Source of the DNA: Nocardioides exalbidus
GTDB taxonomy: Bacteria > Actinomycetota > Actinomycetes > Propionibacteriales > Nocardioidaceae
Direction of reading: 5' to 3'
DNA length: 64,000 nucleotides
Assembly: GCF_900105585.1 (NCBI RefSeq)
Contig: NZ_FNRT01000002.1
Location: forward strand, 930,001 to 994,000
The notes below the pieces were generated by a model, which saw only the letters and a program-made list of their open reading frames with translations, did no database searches and was not told the DNA's origin. Positions 34,640 through 43,687 of the stretch are shown here, in pieces (position 1 is the first letter of the stretch; every line of letters starts with the position of its first letter). Made by a program: the position numbers and the translations under genes.

Positions 34640-35566
34640 TCAGCCGACGGGTGTCAGCAGCTTCCCGCTGTCGAGGTACGCCGCCACGTTGGCGAGGGTG
34701 AGCTCGGTCATCGCCTGCCGGGTCTCCACCGTCGCGCTGCCGATGTGCGGCGTGAGCACGACGTCGTCGCGCTCCAGGAGGGCCGCCGGGACGGTCGGCT
34801 CGGACGCGAACACGTCGAGGCCGGCGCCGGCGATCGCGCCCGAATCGAGCGCCGCGACCAGCGCATCCTCGTCGACCACCGAGCCGCGGGCGATGTTGAC
34901 CAGGAAGCCGTCCGGACCGATCGCGTCGAGCACCTTCGCGTCGACGAGGTGGCGCGAGCCGTCGCCCCCGGCGGCGGCCAGGACGAGCACGTCGCAGCCC
35001 TCGGCGAGCGTCACCACGTCGGGTGCGTAGGAGTACGACACGTCAGCGCGCGGACTGCGGTTGTGGTAGCTGATCGTGGTGCCGAAGCCCTCGAGCCGGG
35101 TCGCGATCGCCAGCCCGATCCGGCCCAGGCCGACGATGCCGACGCGCGTGCCGCTGACGCGACGGGCGAGCGGCGGGGTGCCTCCCGCCGCCCAGTCGCC
35201 GCGGCGCACGAACCGATCGGCGGCGGAGAGGCCGCGCAGGGTGTCGATCAGCAGGCCGACGGCCGCGTCGGCGACGCAGTCGGTCAGCACGTCGGGGGTG
35301 TTCGAGACGACGATCCCGCGACGGCCCGCCTCGGCGACGTCGGTCGCGTCGTGGCCGACGCCGAAGTTCACGATCGCCTCGAGCGCCGGCAGCCGGTCCA
35401 GGTGCTCGGCCCGCACGCCCCACACGCCACTGGTCACCGCGACGCGGACCGTGGCGGCCTCCTCGGGGGTGAGCTGCGACAGCTCGCGGGCGTCGTACTC
35501 CTCCTGGAGCGGGCCCACCAGCTCGGCTCGCAGCGTGCCCACCATGACGACCGTCGATCCGCTCAC
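34640..35566 (-). CDS. D-2-hydroxyacid dehydrogenase, NAD(P)-dependent
   Basis: This enzyme of about 308 residues reduces a 2-oxoacid or oxidises a D-2-hydroxyacid. It has the Rossmann motif VGIVGLGRIGLAIA and catalytic Arg in NIARGSVVDEDAL. Catalytic Glu lies in VFASEP and His in LTPHIGSAT. The N-terminus is uncertain: GTG 35566 fits family length but has no clear ribosome site, and an upstream frame extends to 35626. It resembles hydroxypyruvate/glyoxylate reductases, in keeping with the acid-sugar context. Confidence 0.87.
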   Translation of the reverse strand: MSGSTVVMVGTLRAELVGPLQEEYDARELSQLTPEEAATVRVAVTSGVWGVRAEHLDRLPALEAIVNFGVGHDATDVAEAGRRGIVVSNTPDVLTDCVADAAVGLLIDTLRGLSAADRFVRRGDWAAGGTPPLARRVSGTRVGIVGLGRIGLAIATRLEGFGTTISYHNRSPRADVSYSYAPDVVTLAEGCDVLVLAAAGGDGSRHLVDAKVLDAIGPDGFLVNIARGSVVDEDALVAALDSGAIAGAGLDVFASEPTVPAALLERDDVVLTPHIGSATVETRQAMTELTLANVAAYLDSGKLLTPVG

Positions 35567-35676
35567 GCCATCCACAGGGGGACCGTAGGGGCGGCCCGTG
35601 AGCATCGTCCATTGCCCGTCGGGCATGACCGACCCGGTGCCCCGGGCCCGCGAACGGCTGGAACGATGGGTCCGAC

Positions 35677-36588
35677 ATGGACCTGCTGATCGGCTTCACC
35701 ACGATCCTCGTCGTGATCGCAGCCGGCGTCGGGCTCGCGCACGTCGGCGTCCTCGACGCCCGTTCGCAGCGCACCCTCGGCGAGATCGCGTTCTTCGTCG
35801 CCTCGCCGGCCCTGATGGTCGTCACGATCAGCAAGGTCCACCTCGAGACCGCCACCAAGAACCTCGTCGCGAGCTCGATCTCGCTCGCCGTCTGCTTCGT
35901 GCTGTACGTCGTCCTGGCGCGGCTGCGCTGGAGGCTGTCGAGCGGCCCGCTGCTGATCGGCGCGCTCACCTCGTCCTACGTCAACGCCGGCAATCTCGGC
36001 CTCGCCGTCGCGGCCTACGTCGTCGGCGACATCACCGTCGTGGTGCCCGCGCTCCTCGTGCAGATGATGGTCGTGCAGCCGGCCGCACTGGTGATGCTCG
36101 ACCGGATCACCGGCCGCGGCGAGGGCTTCGGCAAGGCCGCGCGCAGGCTCGTCACCAACCCGCTCACCGTCGCCGCGGTCATCGGCGTCGTGCTCGCCCT
36201 GACCGGATGGCGGCTGCCCGAGGTCGCCGAGGCACCGTTGGAGCTGATGGCGGGCGCGGCGATCCCGATGATGCTGATGTCCTACGGCGCCGCGCTGCGT
36301 CTGAGCCCGGCGCTCGGCAAGGCCGGCCACAACGGCGAGGTGCTGCTCGCGACCGTCCTCAAGCTCGCGGTGATGCCGGTCGTCGCGTGGGCGGTCGGCG
36401 CCGCGCTCGGCCTTGAGGGGACCGTGCTGCTGGGCGTCGTCGTCACCGCCGCCCTGCCGACCGCGCAGAACATCTTCCTCCACGCCACGCGCTACCGCGT
36501 CGGCGAGGACGTCGCCCGCGAGACCATCCTGATCACGACGCTCGCCTCGCTGCCGGTGGTGCTCCTCATCGCCGTCGTGCTGGGCTGA
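35677..36588 (+). CDS. AEC-family transporter (auxin efflux carrier/malonate type)
   Basis: The 303-residue carrier has ten predicted helices in two five-helix halves. Family motifs include FVASPALMVVTISK in the first half and AAIPMMLMSYGAAL plus VTAALPTAQNIFLHA in the second. AEC proteins move organic anions. It is followed 17 nt later by a flavin D-hydroxyacid oxidase gene, so the pair probably handles a hydroxyacid. It is divergent from the hydroxyacid dehydrogenase. Confidence 0.88.
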   Translation: MDLLIGFTTILVVIAAGVGLAHVGVLDARSQRTLGEIAFFVASPALMVVTISKVHLETATKNLVASSISLAVCFVLYVVLARLRWRLSSGPLLIGALTSSYVNAGNLGLAVAAYVVGDITVVVPALLVQMMVVQPAALVMLDRITGRGEGFGKAARRLVTNPLTVAAVIGVVLALTGWRLPEVAEAPLELMAGAAIPMMLMSYGAALRLSPALGKAGHNGEVLLATVLKLAVMPVVAWAVGAALGLEGTVLLGVVVTAALPTAQNIFLHATRYRVGEDVARETILITTLASLPVVLLIAVVLG

Positions 36589-36605
36589 CCATCCCTGGAG
36601 AACCC

Positions 36606-38024
36606 ATGACCGACCTCCTCGACCACCTCCGCACCGCCGTCGGCGACGCGCACGTGCTCACCGCCGACCCCGACGTGGCCGCCTACGTCGTCGACTGGAC
36701 GGGGATGTACGCCGGCCGCGCGCTCGCCGTCGTCCGGCCCGGGTCGACCGCCGAGGTCGCCGCCGTCGTCGCCGCCTGCCACGAGGCCGGGGTCGCGATC
36801 GTGCCGCAGGGCGGCAACACCGGGCTCGTCGGTGGCGGCGTGCCCGACGCGAGCGGCGAGGCGGTGGTGCTGTCGCTCGGCCGGATGCGGACCGTGCGTG
36901 CCGTCGACCCGGTCGCCGGCACGATCACCGTCGACGCCGGGGTCGTGCTCGCCGACGTGCACGCGGCGGCCGCGGACGCGGGCCGGCTGTTCCCGATGTC
37001 CCTCGGCTCGGAGGGCAGCTGCACGATCGGCGGCAACCTCGCGACCAACGCCGGAGGCACCGCGGTCCTGCGCTACGGCATGACCCGCGAGCTCGTCCTC
37101 GGCCTCGAGGTCGTGCTCCCCGACGGCCGGGTGTGGGACGGGCTGCGCGGGCTCCGCAAGGACAACACCGGCTACGACCTGACCCAGCTCTTCGTCGGCT
37201 CCGAGGGCACGCTCGGCGTGATCACCGGCGCCGTGCTCCGGCTCTTCCCGGCGACGCCGCGCCACGCGACGGCGTGGGTCGCCGTCGCGTCGGTCGAGGC
37301 CGCCGTCTCCCTGCTGGGCGTCGCGCAGTCGCGCGCCGGCGCCCACCTCTCGACCTTCGAGATCGCCAACCGGCAGGCGGTCGACCTGGTGCTCGCGCAC
37401 CTGCCCGGGGCGACGGACCCGCTGGCCGAGCCGAGCGACTGGTACGTCCTGGTCGAGCTCGCCGGGGCGGCGACCGAGGAGGGCCTCGACGACGCGCTCG
37501 AGGCGATCCTCGGCGAGGGGGTCGAGGCCGGCCTCGTCGCCGACGCGGCCATCGCCGGCAGCCCGGCCCAGCGGTCCGCGCTGTGGGCGCTGCGCGAGGG
37601 CATCTCGGAGGCGCAGAAGGTCGAGGGAGCCACGCTCAAGCACGACGTCACGCTCCCCATCGCCGACCTCGCCGCGTGGGCGACCGCGATGGCGCCGGTG
37701 CTCGAGGAGGTCCTGCCCGGGGTCCGTCCGGTGACCTACGGACACGTCGGCGACGGCAACCTGCACTACAACGTCAGCGCACCCGTGCTGGACGGGAAGG
37801 GTCGCGACGCCGAGCTCCTCGCGGCGGCGCCGGACCTCTCGAGGGCGATCTACGACTCCGTCGCCGCCGGCCACGGCTCCATCAGCGCCGAGCACGGCCT
37901 CGGTCGGTCGAAGGCCGTCGCGGGGTCGTCGTACAAGTCCGGGGTCGAGGTGGACCTGATGCGCGCGGTAAAGCACGCGCTCGACCCCCGCGGCCTGATG
38001 AACCCGGGCGTGCTCCTGCCCTGA
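36606..38024 (+). CDS. FAD-binding D-2-hydroxyacid dehydrogenase (GlcD/D-2-hydroxyglutarate type)
   Basis: The 472-residue flavoprotein has an N-terminal FAD_binding_4 domain (PQGGNTGLVGGGVPD, then SEGSCTIGGNLATNAGG). The C-terminal oxidase domain carries metal-ligand motifs GHVGDGNLHYN and ISAEHGLGRSK. It oxidises a D-2-hydroxyacid such as lactate, glycolate or 2-hydroxyglutarate and passes electrons to the respiratory chain or ETF. The AEC carrier upstream likely imports the substrate. Confidence 0.9.
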   Translation: MTDLLDHLRTAVGDAHVLTADPDVAAYVVDWTGMYAGRALAVVRPGSTAEVAAVVAACHEAGVAIVPQGGNTGLVGGGVPDASGEAVVLSLGRMRTVRAVDPVAGTITVDAGVVLADVHAAAADAGRLFPMSLGSEGSCTIGGNLATNAGGTAVLRYGMTRELVLGLEVVLPDGRVWDGLRGLRKDNTGYDLTQLFVGSEGTLGVITGAVLRLFPATPRHATAWVAVASVEAAVSLLGVAQSRAGAHLSTFEIANRQAVDLVLAHLPGATDPLAEPSDWYVLVELAGAATEEGLDDALEAILGEGVEAGLVADAAIAGSPAQRSALWALREGISEAQKVEGATLKHDVTLPIADLAAWATAMAPVLEEVLPGVRPVTYGHVGDGNLHYNVSAPVLDGKGRDAELLAAAPDLSRAIYDSVAAGHGSISAEHGLGRSKAVAGSSYKSGVEVDLMRAVKHALDPRGLMNPGVLLP

Positions 38025-38046
38025 TCGCGAGAACTAGGCTGGCCGC

Positions 38047-38490
38047 ATGAAGGCGCAGACGATCGGACGCATCCTGCTCGGCTCGGCGATGGTGGGGGCA
38101 GGCGTGCTGCACCTGACCACCCAGCGCCAGGAGTTCCAGGCGCAGGTGCCCGACTGGTTCCCGATCGACGAGGACGTCACGGTCGTCGGCTCGGGCGTCG
38201 TCGAGATCGCGCTGGGCGGTGCCTTCGTCGCGCTGCCGAAGCACCGCGGCACGATCGGCGCGCTGCTCGCGGCCTTCTACGTCGCGATCTTCCCGGGCAA
38301 CATCGCGCAGTACGTCGAGGGCACGGACGCGTTCGGCCTCGACACCGACCGCGCCCGGTTCGTCCGGCTCTTCTTCCAGCCCGTGCTCGTCCTCTGGGCG
38401 CTGTGGGCGGGCGGGTTGCTGACCCGCCGCGCCCAGCGGAGGCGGCAGGCCGAAGCGCTCGCGACCGAGGACGTCGACACCGGCGAGTGA
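38047..38490 (+). CDS. DoxX-like small membrane protein
   Basis: The 147-residue protein has four helices (RILLGSAMVGAGVLHL first). The loop QEFQAQVPDWFP is like that of DoxX-family members annotated in actinobacteria. The function is unknown. TAGGCT lies 6 nt before the ATG, so the mRNA may be leaderless. A charged C-terminal tail (RRAQRRRQAEAL) is cytoplasmic. Confidence 0.75.
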   Translation: MKAQTIGRILLGSAMVGAGVLHLTTQRQEFQAQVPDWFPIDEDVTVVGSGVVEIALGGAFVALPKHRGTIGALLAAFYVAIFPGNIAQYVEGTDAFGLDTDRARFVRLFFQPVLVLWALWAGGLLTRRAQRRRQAEALATEDVDTGE

Positions 38491-38562
38491 GAGGCTGCCC
38501 CCTCACGGTTTGGACGCTGCCCGCTCGGGGCACGTACGACCTCGAGAGAAGGGGGACTCCAC

Positions 38563-40422
38563 ATGCCGACCCGCAAAGTCCTGTCCAGCATCGCCGGCCT
38601 CGCCACGATCGCGCTCGCCGCGTCGATGGTTCCCGGCAACACCGCCACCGCGGCTCCCGTCGCGAAGCCCGGGAAGGTCGACCTGCTGTCGACCTCCGAC
38701 GGCCCCACCCGCGCACCCGGCCTGACCGGTGACCGCTCGCGCTCCGTCGCGATCGACGAGTCCGGCCTCGACGCCGCTCGCGCGGGCGACCGGCTCGCGA
38801 TCGACCTCTTCGGCGGCGAGTCCGTCACCGCGGTCGTCGACGCGCAGCGCACCGTCGACGGCGTGACGTCGTGGACCGGCTCGCTCGCCGGCGAGGGCGG
38901 CACCTTCGCGGCCGTCGACGTCGACGGCTACCGCCACATCACGATCAGCTCCGCCGAGCGGGGCACCTACGAGGTCACCAGCACCAAGGCCGGCGACTAC
39001 GTCCTGACCGAGGTCCCCGCCTTCGCCGGCGAGGGCAAGGACGCGATCCTGCCCGACGAGGCCGGCGCCGACCACGCCGACCACGCCGACCACGCGGCGC
39101 CGCGACGCCAGGCGCCCGCCGCCGGTGGCGATGCCGCGAGCGCCGAGGCGCCCGACACGGCCGAGGACGCCGCGAGCACCATCGACGTCGCGATCGTCTA
39201 CCCCGCCTCGCTGGTCGCCGAGCTCGGCGACGGTCCGATGCGCGCCCAGTTCGCGCTGGGCATCACGCAGACCAACCAGGCCTTCGCCGCCTCGGGCATC
39301 CCCACCCAGGTGCGGCTCGTCGGCACCCGCCAGCTCGCCCAGCCGCAGCTGGCGAGCACCCAGTCCTCGCTCTACGCGCTGCAGAACCCGTCCGACGGCC
39401 AGTACGACGAGGTGGCCGGGTTCCGCGAGGAGGTCCACGCCGACCTGGTCAGCATGTGGCACTCCAACTACCCCGGCAGCATCTCGTGCGGCATCGGCTA
39501 CATCGGATCGGGTGACGCCAAGAACGACCCGAACTACGCCTTCACCGCGCTCTACGGCCCCAGCTGCGCCACCGGCAACATGACGTTCGCCCACGAGCTC
39601 GGCCACAACCTCAGCGCCGACCACGACGCCGGCGCCAGCTCCCCGCCGTCGTCGCGGGGCAAGGCCTACGCCCGCGGCTACGTCGACCTCGCCGCCAGGA
39701 CCTACACCGTCATGGCCTACCCGAGCGCCTGCGACGCGGCCGGGGTGTCGTGCACCCGCGCCGCGGTCTACTCCGGCCCGGGCGTGCTCTGGAACGGCAT
39801 CCCCCAAGGCAACCCGGCGATCGACAACACCCGCGCGATCAACGAGCAGATCGGGCTCGCGGCCAACTACCGCCAGTCGCAGATCTACCCCGGGACCGTC
39901 GCGATCACCGGCTCGGCCCGCTACAAGGGCACCGCCGTCGCCACCCCGGCCGGCTGGACGCCGGCCGTCAGCTTCAGCTACCAGTGGTACGTCGACGGCG
40001 TGGCCGTCCCGGGTGCAGTCGGGGCGACCTACACCCCCGGCGCGTCGCTGATCGGGCACGCGCTCAGCGTCGGCGTCGTCGGCAGCGCTCCCTTCTACAG
40101 CTCGGTCGGCCTCGGCAGCGCGCCCGTGGCCATCGGCAAGGCGACCTTCAAGACGAAGCGGCCCAAGCTGAAGGGTGTGCCGCGCGCCGGTCGCGTCCTC
40201 ACCGTGAAGCTCAAGGGCTGGAAGCCCAAGCCCGGCAAGAAGGGCGTGAAGGTCCGCTACCAGTGGATGCGCAACGGCAAGAAGATCAAGGGCGCGAAGA
40301 AGGCGTCCTACCGCCTCGGCCGCAAGGACCGCGGCAAGAAGGTCTCCGTCGTGGTCAAGGTGAAGAAGAAGAACTACGACACCGCGAAGAAGAGCTCGAA
40401 GAAGGTCAAGGTCCGCCGCTGA
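38563..40422 (+). CDS. Secreted zinc metalloprotease (metzincin, reprolysin-like)
   Basis: The 619-residue protein has a signal peptide (about residues 1-32) and a pro-region with a His-rich ADHADHADH repeat near residue 170. The catalytic domain carries HELGHNLSADHD (His344, Glu345, His348, His354) and a Met-turn in YTVMAYPS. A predicted Ig-like repeat (SFSYQWYVDG) and a Lys-rich module (RYQWMRNGKKIKG) follow. The zinc site is complete, so it should be active outside the cell. The Lys-rich end may bind the anionic wall. Substrate unknown. Confidence 0.9.
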   Translation: MPTRKVLSSIAGLATIALAASMVPGNTATAAPVAKPGKVDLLSTSDGPTRAPGLTGDRSRSVAIDESGLDAARAGDRLAIDLFGGESVTAVVDAQRTVDGVTSWTGSLAGEGGTFAAVDVDGYRHITISSAERGTYEVTSTKAGDYVLTEVPAFAGEGKDAILPDEAGADHADHADHAAPRRQAPAAGGDAASAEAPDTAEDAASTIDVAIVYPASLVAELGDGPMRAQFALGITQTNQAFAASGIPTQVRLVGTRQLAQPQLASTQSSLYALQNPSDGQYDEVAGFREEVHADLVSMWHSNYPGSISCGIGYIGSGDAKNDPNYAFTALYGPSCATGNMTFAHELGHNLSADHDAGASSPPSSRGKAYARGYVDLAARTYTVMAYPSACDAAGVSCTRAAVYSGPGVLWNGIPQGNPAIDNTRAINEQIGLAANYRQSQIYPGTVAITGSARYKGTAVATPAGWTPAVSFSYQWYVDGVAVPGAVGATYTPGASLIGHALSVGVVGSAPFYSSVGLGSAPVAIGKATFKTKRPKLKGVPRAGRVLTVKLKGWKPKPGKKGVKVRYQWMRNGKKIKGAKKASYRLGRKDRGKKVSVVVKVKKKNYDTAKKSSKKVKVRR

Positions 40423-40428
40423 ACCCCT

Positions 40429-40473
40429 CGCCGGGTGGGGCGACGGGTCAGCAGCCCGCCGACCCACCCGGCG
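40429..40473 (+). terminator. Hairpin terminator after the metalloprotease gene
   Basis: CGCCGGGTGGG (40429-40439) pairs perfectly with CCCACCCGGCG (40463-40473), starting 7 nt after the protease stop. No T-run follows. Confidence 0.6.
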
Positions 40474-40509
40474 GGACCGGCGTCGATCACGCCCACCTAG
40501 GCTGGCTCC

Positions 40510-40539
40510 GTGAAGGCCGCGATCGACGCCCGCGCGTGA
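40510..40539 (+). CDS. Possible 9-codon leader ORF overlapping an MFS gene
   Basis: GTG at 40510 follows TAGGCT (40498-40503) by 6 nt, the same spacing seen at other leaderless starts in this window. It encodes MKAAIDARA and its TGA overlaps the MFS start codon (GTGA at 40536). The transcript therefore seems to start on this tiny ORF, with the transporter translated by coupling. Alternatively it could be chance. Confidence 0.35.
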   Translation: MKAAIDARA

Positions 40540-41738
40540 GGCGCACCGACACTGCCGGCCGTCCCGCGCTCCCGGCCGAGATCCGCGTCCTGCTCGTCGC
40601 CGCGTTCCTGATCGCGGTCGGCTACGGCCTCGTCTCCCCCGTCCTTCCTGCCTACGCGCGCAGCTTCGACGTCGGCGTCGCGGCCGCGTCCGTGGTCGTC
40701 TCGGCCTTCGCGTTCTTCCGGCTGGTCTTCGCACCGGCCGGCGGGGCGCTCGTCCAGCGGCTCGGTGAGCGCCCCGTCTACCTCGCCGGCCTGCTCGTGG
40801 TCGCGGCGTCGTCGCTGGCCACCGCCTTCGCCCAGTCCTACGTCCAGCTCCTGGTGCTGCGCGGTCTCGGCGGCATCGGCTCGACCATGTTCACCGTCTC
40901 CGCGATGGCGTTGCTCGTGCGGCTGGCGCCGCCGGCGATGCGCGGGCGCGTCTCCTCCGGCTACGCCAGCGCGTTCCTGGTCGGCGGGATGATCGGTCCG
41001 GTGCTCGGCGGTGCGCTCGCCGGGTTCGGGCTGCGCGCGCCGTTCATCGTCTACGCCGTGGCGCTGGTGGCCGCGGCCGGGATCGTCGGCGTACGCCTCA
41101 GCGGCGCCCGGCTGCGTCCCGCCGAGGCCGCCGGGCCACCTGCTCCGCCGATGCGGCTGCGTGAGGCACTGGGGCACCGGACCTACGTCGCCGCGCTCGG
41201 CTCCGGCTTCGCCAACGGCTGGTGCAACTTCGGCGTCCGGGTGGCGGTGCTGCCGCAGCTGGCCGTGGCCATCCACGACGACACCTGGGTCGCCGGCGTC
41301 GCCCTCGCCCTGGCAGCCGCCGGCACGGCCGCCACCCTGCAGGTCTCCGGGCGGCTGGCCGACTCGCTCGGCCGGCGCCCCCTGGTGGTGGTCGGACTCG
41401 TCGTCACGGCGCTGTCGCTGGGTCCGCTCGGCCTGAGCAGCTCGCTCGTGGTGCTCCTCGTCCTCTCGGTGCTGTCCGGGATCGGCGCCGGGCTGGTCAA
41501 CCCGGGCCAGCAGGCCAGCGTCGCGGACGTGGTCGGGTCAGGTCGCAGTGGCGGCACGGTGCTCAGCACCTTCCAGATGTCGCAGGACGCCGGCGCGATC
41601 CTCGGCCCCGTCCTCGTCGGACTGGTCGCCGACCAGGCCGGCTTCGGCTGGGCCTTCGCCACGACCGCCCTGGTGAGCCTGCTCGCCATCCCCCTGTGGC
41701 TCGCCGCGCCGGAGACCCGCCCGGTCGGGACCGCCTGA
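40536..41738 (+). CDS. MFS transporter
   Basis: The 400-residue carrier has 12 predicted helices. The family loop motif GGALVQRLGERPVY lies between helices 2 and 3, and GRLADSLGRRPLVV between helices 8 and 9, both matching the MFS G-x3-(D/R)-R-x-G-R-(R/K) motif. FAQSYVQLLVLRGLGGIG lies in helix 4. It is probably a drug or small-metabolite exporter. The GTG start overlaps a possible leader ORF. Confidence 0.87.
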   Translation: MRRTDTAGRPALPAEIRVLLVAAFLIAVGYGLVSPVLPAYARSFDVGVAAASVVVSAFAFFRLVFAPAGGALVQRLGERPVYLAGLLVVAASSLATAFAQSYVQLLVLRGLGGIGSTMFTVSAMALLVRLAPPAMRGRVSSGYASAFLVGGMIGPVLGGALAGFGLRAPFIVYAVALVAAAGIVGVRLSGARLRPAEAAGPPAPPMRLREALGHRTYVAALGSGFANGWCNFGVRVAVLPQLAVAIHDDTWVAGVALALAAAGTAATLQVSGRLADSLGRRPLVVVGLVVTALSLGPLGLSSSLVVLLVLSVLSGIGAGLVNPGQQASVADVVGSGRSGGTVLSTFQMSQDAGAILGPVLVGLVADQAGFGWAFATTALVSLLAIPLWLAAPETRPVGTA

Positions 41739-41751
41739 GCCGACCCGGGCC

Positions 41752-42597
41752 CTAGAGCGTCGGCAGCCAGTCGACGCGGCCAGCCAGGACGGCGTACCCC
41801 ACGAAGGCACCCACGTCGAGCAGCGTGTGCGCCACGACGAACGGCATCACCCGCCCCCAGCGGCGGAAGAGGTAGCCGAAGAGCAGCCCCATCGCGAGGT
41901 TGCCGACGAAGCCCCCGAGGCCCTGGTAGAGGTGGTAGCTGCCGCGCAGCAGGGCCGCGAGGCCGATCGCCGCGGAGTCGCCGAAGCCGAGCTGGCGCAG
42001 CCGCACCTGGACGAAGCCGAGCACGATGAACTCCTCGAGCACGGCGTTCTCCGCGGCCGCGAGGACCAGCACCGGCGTCCGCCACCACTCCCCCGGGAGC
42101 GACTGCGCGACCACGGTGAGGTTGGTCCCGAGCGCGAAGGTGGCGAGGTAGAAGACCACGCCGACCGACCCGACGCCGGCCGCGAGCACCGCGCCGCGTC
42201 CCCAGTCACGCAGGCCGTGCCAGCCGCCGTCGCGGGCCCAGACCTCCCGCAGGCAGCTGCCGGAGCGGACCAGGAGGTACGCCGCCAGCGCGACGGGCAC
42301 GAGCGCGAAGCCGATCCGCAGCAGCTGGTAGGTCAGGTCGAGCCAGGGCCGGTCGGGGGCGAGCGAGTTGTTGAGGTTCGCCGCCTGCGAGGACAGCGGT
42401 CCCGGCGCGGTGAGCGCGGAGACGAGGCTGACGACGGAGTAGATCGCGCTCCGGCCCAGCGACACGAGCAGGACGATCGCGAGCTCGGCCCAGAGCAGCG
42501 CCCTCGCCAGGTCGGGCACCCCTCCGGGCACCGGCGTGTCCGGCAGTTGCCACCACCGGCGCGCAGTGGTGGTCGTGGTGCTCACGAGGGACAGCAT
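41752..42597 (-). CDS. CPBP-family intramembrane metalloprotease (CAAX-like)
   Basis: This membrane protein of about 281 residues has eight helices and the three conserved CPBP motifs: EE in ENAVLEEFIVLGFVQ, the His motif in RGSYHLYQG and the C-terminal AHTLLDV. Family members cleave membrane substrates or process peptides. No partner is obvious. It is convergent with the MFS gene and divergent from a lipoprotein gene. Confidence 0.88.
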   Translation of the reverse strand: MLSLVSTTTTTARRWWQLPDTPVPGGVPDLARALLWAELAIVLLVSLGRSAIYSVVSLVSALTAPGPLSSQAANLNNSLAPDRPWLDLTYQLLRIGFALVPVALAAYLLVRSGSCLREVWARDGGWHGLRDWGRGAVLAAGVGSVGVVFYLATFALGTNLTVVAQSLPGEWWRTPVLVLAAAENAVLEEFIVLGFVQVRLRQLGFGDSAAIGLAALLRGSYHLYQGLGGFVGNLAMGLLFGYLFRRWGRVMPFVVAHTLLDVGAFVGYAVLAGRVDWLPTL

Positions 42598-42688
42598 CCC
42601 CCAGCCGGCTGAGCCGCCGCTGAGAGGACCGTGATCGGTGGACGTGGTTTCGGTTTCCTCGGCCGATCGCGGGGGCAGACTGCTCTCC

Positions 42689-43687
42689 ATGCCCCGCACG
42701 CGGACCACGCTCGCCGCCTCAGCAGTCCTGCTGCTGCTGGCGACCGCGTGCGCGTCCGGCGGCGGCGACCGCGAGGCCCCGGCCCCGTCCGACGACCCGT
42801 CGTGGACGACGAGCACCGACCCCGTCGCGACGGACGGGCTCGTCTGGGCGGAGGGGAGCGTCGTGCACCTCCCCGACGGCAGCACCGTCGACACGGGCGG
42901 CGCGATGACCACCTACGTCGTCGCCGGCGACGGCGTCTACTTCACGCCCGCCGACGGCGACGACGTCGACCACGCCAACATGACCACCGGCCCGCTGAGC
43001 TTCGCCGACCGCGACGGCGCGATCGTCGAGACCGGCCTGACGGTCTACGTCGAGTCGCTCGGTTCCTCGCCCGACGGGCGCTACCTCGGGGTCGTCGACG
43101 CGACGTCCGGCCCGGAGGACGACTTCAGCGACTACCACCAGGCGACTGCCGTCGTGGTGGACCTGACGACCGGCGAGCGCGTGGTCGACACCACCGACGG
43201 GATGGGCGACCCGACCGAGGACGACCTGGCCCACGACTACCCCGAGACCAACCTCAGCGTGCGGTTCCCCGACGCCGGCACCGCCTACGTCGAGGGGCTC
43301 GGCGGCATCGCATACGCACTGCCGGGAGGCGAGGGCACCGAGGTCGACCCGATCGACTCCCCCGTGCGCAGCCCGCTCGACCCCACGAGCCCCGACGGCC
43401 GGTGGCGGATCGACGACCGCGGCGCGCAGCCGGTGCTGCTGTCGGCCGACGGCGAGCGCCTCCGCCCCCGCACCGGGACCGACTCGTGGGAGCCGGGCTG
43501 GTGGCTCGACGACACGACGGTCCTCGGCGTCGCCCCGACCGGGCCGGGCGGGACCCGGTCGGTCATCACCTGCGTGGTCCCCGACGGGGCGTGCACCAGC
43601 GTCGAGGGCACCGCGGGCGCCGTCGTGCGCCTGCCGGTCGACACCTCGCCGACCGACCTCCTCGACCTGGGCGGAGCACCGCAGTGA
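42689..43687 (+). CDS. Lipoprotein, beta-propeller-like, paired with a type VII-style protein
   Basis: The 332-residue protein has a lipoprotein signal (residues 1-22, lipobox LLATACASG), so it should sit on the outer face of the membrane. The body shows repeated short strands with Asp/Gly turns (DGSTVDTGG, SPDGRYLGVVD, SPDGRWRID), suggesting a propeller. Its stop overlaps the next gene's GTG (GTGA). CAGACT 7 nt before the ATG supports this start. The function is unknown. Confidence 0.72.
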   Translation: MPRTRTTLAASAVLLLLATACASGGGDREAPAPSDDPSWTTSTDPVATDGLVWAEGSVVHLPDGSTVDTGGAMTTYVVAGDGVYFTPADGDDVDHANMTTGPLSFADRDGAIVETGLTVYVESLGSSPDGRYLGVVDATSGPEDDFSDYHQATAVVVDLTTGERVVDTTDGMGDPTEDDLAHDYPETNLSVRFPDAGTAYVEGLGGIAYALPGGEGTEVDPIDSPVRSPLDPTSPDGRWRIDDRGAQPVLLSADGERLRPRTGTDSWEPGWWLDDTTVLGVAPTGPGGTRSVITCVVPDGACTSVEGTAGAVVRLPVDTSPTDLLDLGGAPQ

